NCBI GenBank assembly: GCA_002309015.1
Contig: DBWM01000060.1
Coordinates: forward strand, 104,302-132,186
Length of the DNA stretch: 27,885 nucleotides
Origin: Myxococcales bacterium UBA1238
GTDB taxonomy: Bacteria > Myxococcota_A > Bradymonadia > UBA7976 > UBA1532
Direction of reading: 5' to 3'
How positions within the stretch are numbered: position 1 is the stretch's first letter; every line of letters starts with the position of its first letter. Under the pieces are notes generated by a model. The model was not told the origin of the DNA. It was given only the letters and a program-made list of their open reading frames with translations, and searched no databases. Shown here piece after piece: positions 21,732 to 27,885 of this stretch. A program made the position numbers and the translations under genes.

Positions 21732-22190
21732 TCAGAGCGCGCTTTCGGGCAGAGCGGATTTGAGGGCTTCGGTGAGCTGATCGAAGGCTTCGTCGCCGAG
21801 CGACAGGCTCGAGAGCACGAGGCGCTTGCCGGGGTTATAGAGCACGAGGACGCGATAGGGCTGCGCCCGGAACCAGCGGGGCGTCTTTTCGCGGCGCTTG
21901 CAGATCTCGAGTTTGGAGATATCGGCGAGCTTGAGACAGCGGTGGAGGACGCTGCCCCGGCAATCGAGCTGCGGCTGATCGCCGCCGGTCTGCAGGGTGA
22001 CGCGAAAACGCACGAGCGGCGAGAGGCTGCCCACCAGCCAAAGCAACGCGATGACGCCAAACAAAATGTAGAGCGCGGGCGTACCGAGCTTCAAAAAATG
22101 AAGCGTGACGGCGAAAGCCGCCAGAGGCAAAAGAAAGATGAGATTGCGCAGGCAGCGCTGAAATGAATAACGAAAAACGAGCGTGTTCAT
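21732..22190 (-). CDS. Small membrane protein with PH-like domain, function unknown
   Basis: This 152-residue protein starts at the ATG at 22190, which has AAAGGA at ideal distance; the ATG two codons upstream overlaps that site. Two closely spaced membrane helices (about residues 14-31 and 36-57) are followed by a soluble region of strands ending in an amphipathic helix (SLGDEAFDQLTEALKSALPES), the order seen in bacterial PH-like (bPH/YdbS-type) membrane proteins. That comparison is structural guesswork. It lies 68 bp after queG on the same strand and may share its transcript. Confidence 0.75.
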   Translation of the reverse strand: MNTLVFRYSFQRCLRNLIFLLPLAAFAVTLHFLKLGTPALYILFGVIALLWLVGSLSPLVRFRVTLQTGGDQPQLDCRGSVLHRCLKLADISKLEICKRREKTPRWFRAQPYRVLVLYNPGKRLVLSSLSLGDEAFDQLTEALKSALPESAL

Positions 22191-22258
22191 GATCATTCCT
22201 TTACGCGCCCATTGCCTACCTCAAAAACGCTCTGAGAGCAACCAAGTTTCCCTAAAGC

Positions 22259-23362
22259 CTAAAATTTGTTGTGGATTCGGGCGAGCTGGCGGCGTGCGGT
22301 CTGTGCGATCAGGGGTCGATCATCGTTTAAAGCGCGCGTTAAGGCCTCGGTTGCGTCGGGGATGAATCGGGGGTTTTGCAGGGCGGCGTTGGTTAAGGCG
22401 CAAAGGAGCGTGCGGGTGAGGGCTTCGATGCCGGGACGGTTGAGCGCGGATCCCGTGAGATCGGGGATCGATCGAAGCCACGTGGGCAGATGCGGCCAGA
22501 TGCGCGCGGGATCGGGTCGCCAGACTTCGGGATCGGGGTTTTGGGGGCATTGGGGCTGCAGGCGCTCGCGGTTGTAGGGACAGCATTTCTGGCAGTCTTC
22601 GCAGCCAAAGATGTGGAGGCCGAGCTTCTGTTCGATCTCGGGCGGGAGTTCACCGCGATGTTCGATGGTCCAGAAGCTGAGGCAGCGGCGTACGTTGAGG
22701 CCGTGAGGTCCGATGGCGCCGGTCTTGCAATGGCGGAGGCAGAGATCGCAATCGCCGCAGGCCGTGGGCAGGATCGGGCGTTCCGGGGCGCCTTCGATCG
22801 ATTTGGAAAGCAGCAAAACCGCGATATGCCCGTAACTGCCGTAAGTGGGGTGGATGAGCAGGTGGTTTTTGCCGATGAAACCTAACCCCGCGCGGCGGGC
22901 GAAGGCGCGCTCCAGGACGGGACCCGCGTCGCAGCTCGAAAACATCGCCAAATCGGGATCGCTTTCGAGCAGGGCGCGCTGCAGCTTCTTTAAAATGCGG
23001 CGTGCGACGTTGTGGTAATCGCGACCTTGCCCCGTGTAAGCGATCTCGCCGTAAAGTCCGTCTGGCTTGGTCGGAATCCCGGGACGTGCGGTGATCCAAA
23101 GCACCAGCGCCGAGCCTTCGGCTTGAAAGCGCTCGCGTTCCTCGTCTGTGATTTCGCGCTGCGCCCGAAGCAGCGTCCAGGGTTTTGCCCGCGCCTCCGC
23201 ACCGTCGCAAAGCCACTGCAGCGGACCCGCCAGCCCCCGATGGAGCCAGTCCTGAAAGCGCGCGTTCTCTTCATCGAGCCATTCGCCCGCAATCGGCGTC
23301 ACACCCAGATCGTCCACACCCGCTGCACGCGCGAGCGTCGAGAGTTCGTCAAAAGAAAGCAT
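22259..23362 (-). CDS. queG: Epoxyqueuosine reductase QueG
   Basis: This 367-residue cytoplasmic enzyme performs the last step of queuosine synthesis, reducing epoxyqueuosine in tRNA with cobalamin and two [4Fe-4S] clusters. The cobalamin domain shows IPTKPDGLYGEIAYTGQGRDY and SCDAGPVLERAFARRAG (D145 the likely acid), then GFIGKNHLLIHPTYGSY. Cluster ligands are C202, C205, C208, C212 in ACGDCDLCLRHC and C254, C257, C261 in FGCEDCQKCCP. The usual CP after the first cluster is CK here. The C-terminus is a HEAT-like helical tail for tRNA contact. The frame stays open upstream to 23803, but the extension is not family-like; the ATG at 23362 follows AAGGGTGG. Confidence 0.95.
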   Translation of the reverse strand: MLSFDELSTLARAAGVDDLGVTPIAGEWLDEENARFQDWLHRGLAGPLQWLCDGAEARAKPWTLLRAQREITDEERERFQAEGSALVLWITARPGIPTKPDGLYGEIAYTGQGRDYHNVARRILKKLQRALLESDPDLAMFSSCDAGPVLERAFARRAGLGFIGKNHLLIHPTYGSYGHIAVLLLSKSIEGAPERPILPTACGDCDLCLRHCKTGAIGPHGLNVRRCLSFWTIEHRGELPPEIEQKLGLHIFGCEDCQKCCPYNRERLQPQCPQNPDPEVWRPDPARIWPHLPTWLRSIPDLTGSALNRPGIEALTRTLLCALTNAALQNPRFIPDATEALTRALNDDRPLIAQTARRQLARIHNKF

Positions 23363-23591
23363 ACCGCCACCCTTATAGCGCGGACGCCGTGGCATGGGGA
23401 GTCGTCGCAGGCGGCGCATTCTCCAGCAGTCTCCTTGCCGGCTTCCGCCCCCATTTTCTGCCCGGGCGATACACAACATCCCTCCTTTTTGATGCGATGC
23501 CGCTGATTGATGATGAAATGCTTCAGTTTCATGCGCTATGGATCGATATGAGCATGGGGCCGTTGAACCGTTTGCAGAAGGAGTTTTAAAA

Positions 23592-24200
23592 ATGTTTTCA
23601 TTCAAGTCGATGATGGTCGGATTGGCGTTGTTTTGTGGGGCGGGGGCGGTTTTCGCGCAGGAAGAGGTGATCGATTTAAATTCGGCTTCCGCAGAGCAGC
23701 TGATGACCCTGAAGGGGGTGGGGCGAAAGCGGGCCGAAGAGATCGTGGCGCTGCGCGTATCGAAAGGCTGCTTTGCCTCGGTGGACGATTTAAAGGAGGT
23801 CAAGGGCGTAGGCGAGAAGACGCTTGAACATTGGCGTCCTTTTGTAAAGACCTCTGAATGCAGTGCTGCGCCTCAGGCGGAAAAGCCTGCTGAAAAGAAT
23901 CCCGGGAAGCCGGCCGCAGCGCCGAAGGCTGAACTGCCCGAGGCCGGAGCTCTGCTCGACATCAACCGGGCGAGCGCCGAGGAATTGGTGACCATCAAGG
24001 GTATCGGTCCTAAAAAAGCCGAGGAGATCGTGACGCTGCGCGCTTCGAAAGGCTGCTTCGGGTCGATCGATGAATTAAAAGAGATCAAAGGCATCGGCGA
24101 CAAAGCGATCGAAAAGATCCGCCCTTACCTGAAGGCCGGAGATTGTAAAAACGGCGTCTCCGAAGACGCGATCGATCTGTCGAAGCCTGCAAAGAAATAA
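23592..24200 (+). CDS. Secreted ComEA-like protein with two helix-hairpin-helix modules
   Basis: The ATG at 23592 has AGAAGGAG upstream and opens a signal peptide (MFSFKSMMVGLALFCGAGAVFA, cleaved before QEE). The mature 180 residues hold two ComEA-type HhH modules: IDLNSASAEQLMTLKGVG and LDINRASAEELVTIKGIG, each followed by a second hairpin (VKGVGEKTLE, IKGIGDKAIE). HhH domains bind DNA without sequence specificity; periplasmic ComEA ratchets incoming DNA during natural transformation. Each module also has a Cys pair, one in KGCF and one at the module end (TSEC, AGDC), suggesting disulfides. A Pro/Ala/Lys linker separates the modules. No ComEC or pilus genes adjoin it. A second, shorter paralogue follows at 24358. 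Confidence 0.88.
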   Translation: MFSFKSMMVGLALFCGAGAVFAQEEVIDLNSASAEQLMTLKGVGRKRAEEIVALRVSKGCFASVDDLKEVKGVGEKTLEHWRPFVKTSECSAAPQAEKPAEKNPGKPAAAPKAELPEAGALLDINRASAEELVTIKGIGPKKAEEIVTLRASKGCFGSIDELKEIKGIGDKAIEKIRPYLKAGDCKNGVSEDAIDLSKPAKK

Positions 24201-24357
24201 CCGAAGTGAGCTTCGAAAGCCGCTTCTCCAAAACTTTGATTTTTTTGCACCAAATCCTTTTGATTTGCTTCCGTTAATGTTTGAATAGAAGCACGTGATG
24301 CGGCGTCGATCGGGGACCTGAAATCCCGATTCCTTATCCGCTTTAAAGGAGTTTGAG

Positions 24358-24756
24358 ATGCTGAACGTAAAAAGGATGTTGCTCGGTTTGGCGCTGTTTT
24401 TAAGCTCGAGCGCAGCATGGGCCCAGGAAGCGGCAAAACCAGATCCCGCAAAACCCGCAGTGACGTTGATCGACATCAACTCTGCCACCGTTGAACAGCT
24501 GATGACGCTGAACGGTATCGGTCAAAAGAAAGCGGCCGCCATCGTCGCGGAGCGTGAAGCCAAAGGTTGTTTTCCCAACATCGAAGCGCTGGATGACGTG
24601 AAGGGGTTCGGTAAAAAGACGATCGAGAACCTTCGCCCCTTCATCAAGGCCGACAACTGCACTGCAAATCGCGTCACCATCGAACCCTGGACGGACGACG
24701 ACATCGATTTGGAAGCACAGGCCAAAAAAGGCAAAGCGAAGAAACCCAAGAAGTAA
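24358..24756 (+). CDS. Secreted ComEA-like protein with one helix-hairpin-helix module
   Basis: This 132-residue paralogue of the preceding gene has a near-perfect ribosome binding site (AAAGGAG, six bases before ATG). Signal peptide MLNVKRMLLGLALFLSSSAAWA is followed by one HhH module (IDINSATVEQLMTLNGIG, VKGFGKKTIENLRPF) with the same Cys pair (KGCF and ADNC). The tail is acidic, then Lys-rich (KKGKAKKPKK), which could aid DNA contact. It probably arose by duplication with the upstream gene and may act with it in DNA uptake or periplasmic DNA handling. Confidence 0.87.
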   Translation: MLNVKRMLLGLALFLSSSAAWAQEAAKPDPAKPAVTLIDINSATVEQLMTLNGIGQKKAAAIVAEREAKGCFPNIEALDDVKGFGKKTIENLRPFIKADNCTANRVTIEPWTDDDIDLEAQAKKGKAKKPKK

Positions 24757-24870
24757 GCCCTCCTCTCAGCCCTCCTCAACCCCATGCATTTGGGGCACCC
24801 TCTCCATTTGTGCAGTCTTTTTGTCGCATCTTTCTTGAGCGCAGCGCCGCTTTGTGACATACAGCGCCGC

Positions 24871-26610
24871 ATGTTGACCGCACTTTCCATTCAGAATTTT
24901 GCCATCATCGATCGCCTCGACATCAGCTTTGATGCGGGGCTGACGGTGATTACGGGCGAGACGGGCGCCGGAAAATCGGTGCTGATCAATGCCTTGAACC
25001 TGGTGCTCGGCGGGCGCAGCCGAAGCGAGATCGTGCGCACGGGACAAGAGACGGCCGAGGTGGTCGCGCTCTTTTCGGTGGAAGGCAACGATGTCGTCAA
25101 CGCGCGCCTGGAGGAAGCGGGCATCGATTGCGACGGCGAGCTCGCGATTCGACGCGTGGTTTCGCGCAACGGCAGAAGCCGCATTTACGTCAACGGCGTC
25201 TTGGTGAACGCCAAGATGCTCGCGGATCTGGCCGAGGGCCTGGTCGATATTTCGGGGCAGCACGAGCATTTGAGCCTGATGAAGAGCGAGGTGCATCTCG
25301 ATTTGCTCGATCGCATCGCGGGGCTTTCAGCGGAGCGCGAGACGGTGGCGTCCTGTTATGCGGCGCTCTGCGAGGTCGATCGCGCCCTTTGCGAAATGCG
25401 GGAGCGTCAGAAACATCGCAATGAGCGCGAAGCCCTGCTGCGGTTTCAGATTCAGGAGCTCGATCAGGCGCAGCTGAAGGATCCCGACGAGGAGGATCAG
25501 CTTTCACAGGAGGCAGTGCGGCTTTCGAGCGTGGAGCGGCTGCGCGAGGCGGCGCAGGTGATGGAAAACGAGCTTTACGACGCGAGCGGTTCGGGGCAGG
25601 CGCGGCTGGAGCGGGCGTTGAAATCCTGTCAGATTCTGGCGGATGCGGATGCGCGTTTTTTGCCGGTCTGCGAGGAGCTCTCTTCGGCGCTGGCGGTGGT
25701 GGAGGATGCGGCGCGCACGGCGAGTCACTATGCGCGCGATCTGCACGCTTCGCCCGAGCGGCTGGATGAGGTGCAGTCCCGGCTTTCGCTTCTGGCGCGG
25801 CTGCGTCGCAAATACGGCGCCACGTTAAAAGAGGTGATCGATCACTGGAAGTCGCTCAAAGCGGAGCTCGAGGGTCTGGCTTGCGCGGAGGAGCAGCTCG
25901 AGCATCTGGAGCGGGAGCGGGCAGAGCGGGGGAAGGCGCTGGTTTCGGCCTGCAATGCGTTGACGGCGGCGCGGTTTAAGGGCGGTCGTCAGCTTTCGGC
26001 GGCGGTCTGCAGGGAACTCGCGTCGCTCGGCATGGGGAGCGCGGTGCTTTGCGTGGAGATTTCGCCGCTCACATCGGGCATCGAGGTCGACGGTCGCTTT
26101 TACAGCGCGCGCGGTGGCGACAAGGTGGAGTTCCTGCTTTCGGCCAACCGGGGCGAGGCGCCGCAACCCTTAAATAAGATCGCGAGCGGCGGTGAACTCT
26201 CGCGGTTCATGCTTTCGGTCAAGCGCGTCATCGCCTCAAAGGATGCGGTGCCCACCTATGTTTTTGATGAAGTCGATACCGGTGTGGGCGGCCCTACGGC
26301 CGAGGCGATCGGTCGAAAACTCGCCGCCGTAAGCGCCTATGCTCAGGCCCTCTGCATCACCCATCTGCCGCAAATCGCCGCTTTGGCCACCACGCATTTA
26401 AAGGTTTCAAAATCCGAGAGCGACGGGCGCACAACCAGCCGGATCGTGCAGCTTTCGGAATCGGAGCGCATCGAAGAGCTCGCGCGCATGCTGGGCGGAC
26501 AGCAGATCACCCAGACCACCCGCGCCCACGCTGAAGAGATGGTGAGGCTCGGTCGCGAGATTTCGGCCTCGGCGCGCGCAAATTCGGAGGAAGGGAGGGC
26601 CGTCGCATGA
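24871..26610 (+). CDS. recN: DNA repair ATPase RecN
   Basis: This 579-residue SMC-like protein has the N-terminal LTALSIQNFAIIDRLDISF and Walker A GETGAGKS (29-36), a QHEHLSLM block, a central coiled coil rich in Glu/Arg, and the C-terminal signature SGGELSRFMLSVKRV, Walker B YVFDEVDTGVGG and ITHLPQIAALA. RecN acts in recombinational repair of double-strand breaks, holding DNA segments together on the nucleoid. The ATG at 24871 matches family start; an open frame to 24784 would add a foreign leader. No convincing SD is visible. The next gene overlaps its stop by 4 bp. Confidence 0.96.
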   Translation: MLTALSIQNFAIIDRLDISFDAGLTVITGETGAGKSVLINALNLVLGGRSRSEIVRTGQETAEVVALFSVEGNDVVNARLEEAGIDCDGELAIRRVVSRNGRSRIYVNGVLVNAKMLADLAEGLVDISGQHEHLSLMKSEVHLDLLDRIAGLSAERETVASCYAALCEVDRALCEMRERQKHRNEREALLRFQIQELDQAQLKDPDEEDQLSQEAVRLSSVERLREAAQVMENELYDASGSGQARLERALKSCQILADADARFLPVCEELSSALAVVEDAARTASHYARDLHASPERLDEVQSRLSLLARLRRKYGATLKEVIDHWKSLKAELEGLACAEEQLEHLERERAERGKALVSACNALTAARFKGGRQLSAAVCRELASLGMGSAVLCVEISPLTSGIEVDGRFYSARGGDKVEFLLSANRGEAPQPLNKIASGGELSRFMLSVKRVIASKDAVPTYVFDEVDTGVGGPTAEAIGRKLAAVSAYAQALCITHLPQIAALATTHLKVSKSESDGRTTSRIVQLSESERIEELARMLGGQQITQTTRAHAEEMVRLGREISASARANSEEGRAVA

Positions 26611-27707
26611 TGCTTTGGGCTTTGGTGCTGCTTCTGGGCTTCGATCCGTCGGCCTCGATGCGGGCGTTTCAGCATGATGAAGCACGTCCCGGGGCGATTC
26701 GGCAACTGCTGCGCCTTAAAGGCGACGAGCTCAAACAGGCGCGTGAAAACGATGCGCTCCAGGCGATGCTCAGCCTGATGTCGGGCAATGCCAAACTCGA
26801 TCTGGAATCGCGGATCCTCTCTTTGCGGGCGATGGCGCGGCTGGGTTGCAAAGCCTGCGCGCCTCAGATCGGCGGCCTGCTTTTGGGCAAAACCCCCGAA
26901 GAGACCGCCCTTGCCCGCGAGGCTGCGGTGGCGCTTACGGAACTGAAAGCCTTCGATGTGCTGGCGGCGGGTGTAAAGTCTGAGGATCCCGAAATCCGCG
27001 CTCAGGCGGCAAATTATGGAACGATCTCTTCCTCTGAGCGCTGCGCGATGCTGAAGGCGTCCTGGCCTCTGGTGCGGCTCGGTGCGGCTCGCGGGCTGGC
27101 GCATGATCCCGAGCGCGGCTGTCTTGCGGAGGCGCTTGCGGATCGCGATCCATCGGTGCGTCGGGCTGCGGCGGATGCGGCGGGGGGATCTCTGGACGGG
27201 ATGGCGGAAGGGAACGTCGTGAAGCCCACCGATGAGGCGAAGGCGAAGCTTTTGCCTCTGCTCGAAGCGCGCGCTGCGGATCGCCGCGAAAAGCTCGAAG
27301 TGCGGCAATCGGCGCTGATCGCCCTCGGTCGCCTGGGATCCTTCGAGAAGGCGCAAAAAATCCTGGCGGCGCATCACCAAAAGGGCGGTCTTTCGGAGCT
27401 GACGGAAGCGGCGATCTTTGCGATCGCGCAGCATCAGCCCACAAAAGAGGAGCGCTCTCTCCTGCAGGATGCGGTCGATTCCAAAGATTGCGGGGTGGCC
27501 TACGTGGCATTGCGCGCGCTCTATGCCCATGATCCTGTAACGGCGGTCGAGATCTATCAAAAAAGGCGTCCCAAACTGAATCCCGGGCAGCAGGAACAGA
27601 TGGAGCGCCTCATCGCCGCTCAAAAGCCGCGCCGCGAACTCGGGGATGTGGACGAGCGCGAAAGCTTTGTGGACGGGAAGCCCGTAGAGGATGAGGACTG
27701 GGAGTAA
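26607..27707 (+). CDS. HEAT-repeat protein coupled to RecN
   Basis: This 366-residue protein overlaps the recN stop by 4 bp (ATGA), so the two are likely translationally coupled. An N-terminal hydrophobic stretch (MMLWALVLLLGF) suggests export or anchoring. The remainder is a chain of short helix pairs of HEAT type: LSLRAMARLGC..., AREAAVALTELKAFDVL, DPEIRAQAANYG, VRLGAARGLAHDPER, DPSVRRAAADAAGG and RQSALIALGRLGSFEKA. The C-terminus is acidic (GKPVEDEDWE). HEAT repeats serve as protein-protein scaffolds. Coupling with a cytoplasmic repair protein is odd for an exported protein; it may be incidental. Confidence 0.83.
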   Translation: MMLWALVLLLGFDPSASMRAFQHDEARPGAIRQLLRLKGDELKQARENDALQAMLSLMSGNAKLDLESRILSLRAMARLGCKACAPQIGGLLLGKTPEETALAREAAVALTELKAFDVLAAGVKSEDPEIRAQAANYGTISSSERCAMLKASWPLVRLGAARGLAHDPERGCLAEALADRDPSVRRAAADAAGGSLDGMAEGNVVKPTDEAKAKLLPLLEARAADRREKLEVRQSALIALGRLGSFEKAQKILAAHHQKGGLSELTEAAIFAIAQHQPTKEERSLLQDAVDSKDCGVAYVALRALYAHDPVTAVEIYQKRRPKLNPGQQEQMERLIAAQKPRRELGDVDERESFVDGKPVEDEDWE

Positions 27708-27763
27708 GCGCGCTGCCGCGGAAGCCCGGTTTTGAGTTTTAAGGGCAGCCTGGGGCGTGAGGG

Positions 27764-27885
27764 TTATCCGCGACGCCGGCGGAGTGCGAGGAAGGGCAGG
27801 GCGAAGAGCGCGAGGAAACCGTGGGATCGCGATCCGGGCATCGCGCTGCAGCCGTCGTCACCACCGTCGTCATCGTCATCGATGC
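27764..27885 (-). CDS. C-terminal end of a protein with MYXO-CTERM-like anchor (partial)
   Basis: Only the last 39 residues are in the window. They read as an acidic stretch (DDDDDGGDD), then GCSAMPGSRSH, a hydrophobic helix (GFLALFALPFLAL) and RRRRG before the TAA at 27764-27766. This order, acidic linker, Gly-Cys, hydrophobic helix, Arg cluster, is that of the MYXO-CTERM sorting signal processed by a CPBP-family myxosortase. The protein converges with the HEAT-repeat gene across 56 bp. The body of the gene lies beyond the window edge. Confidence 0.75.
   Translation of the reverse strand, partial: IDDDDDGGDDGCSAMPGSRSHGFLALFALPFLALRRRRG

Noticed and set aside
23363..23803. N-terminal extension of QueG
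   Set aside because: The open frame continues upstream, but the added residues run antisense through the ComEA-like gene, and the family start with a good SD is at 23362.
24784..24870. Signal-peptide-like leader on RecN
   Set aside because: RecN is cytoplasmic and family members start at the MLTALSIQNF position; the upstream frame is chance.
26343..27623. 426-residue open frame on the minus strand
   Set aside because: It lies opposite the end of recN and the HEAT-repeat gene and has Arg/His-rich, low-information composition, as expected for an antisense shadow.

Overview
The window reads as a chromosomal segment of a GC-rich Gram-negative bacterium, most likely a member of the Myxococcota or a related former deltaproteobacterial lineage. 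The reasons are two proteins (one at 18788-21427, one cut by the right edge) that end in a Gly-Cys-Ser-Ala, hydrophobic helix, Arg-rich tail like the MYXO-CTERM sorting signal, a large secreted Cys-rich protein with a PPC-like domain, several lipoproteins, and unusual domain fusions. No rRNA, tRNA, phage, IS element or CRISPR locus was recognised. The taxonomic call is inference.

Layout. Positions 1-2772 (minus strand) hold the 5' part of an IleRS of the eukaryote-like type, a Gdx/SugE-type SMR exporter and a decayed outer-membrane-protein gene. Positions 3021-6685 (plus) hold an Rpn-type PD-(D/E)XK nuclease with a possible internal antitoxin start, a 43-bp tandem repeat array, a DUF6261-like protein and a GlpT-type organophosphate antiporter. 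A convergent polytopic protein (6689-8026) and a plus-strand lipoprotein follow. A tight minus-strand operon (8888-10397) encodes a repeat-rich lipoprotein, an AmrS-type radical SAM enzyme and a small Tat-signal-like protein. The plus strand from 10482 to 18473 carries YjbQ, a cyclic-nucleotide-domain/nucleoside-kinase fusion, an NqrF-like flavoprotein without other Nqr genes, LeuRS and a GT-C glycosyltransferase. On the minus strand are the Cys-rich surface protein, a PH-like membrane protein and QueG. The right end has two secreted ComEA-like proteins, RecN and a HEAT-repeat protein translationally coupled to RecN.

Most genes are housekeeping (tRNA charging, queuosine, nucleotide salvage, DNA repair) mixed with envelope proteins of unknown role. 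No single pathway ties the window together.

The most unusual signal is not a gene. At least six unrelated stretches carry tandem or degenerate repeats with the same period of about 42-43 bp: intergenic arrays at 4122-4357, 13095-13346, 18492-18763 and 21501-21682, and in-frame 14-residue repeats in a lipoprotein (10056-10286) and in the Cys-rich protein (18909-19034). Their sequences do not resemble one another; only the period is shared, and 42 bp is four turns of B-DNA. Second in interest is an in-frame ATG with a good ribosome binding site inside the Rpn nuclease gene, matching the architecture of Rpn genes that encode their own inhibitor.
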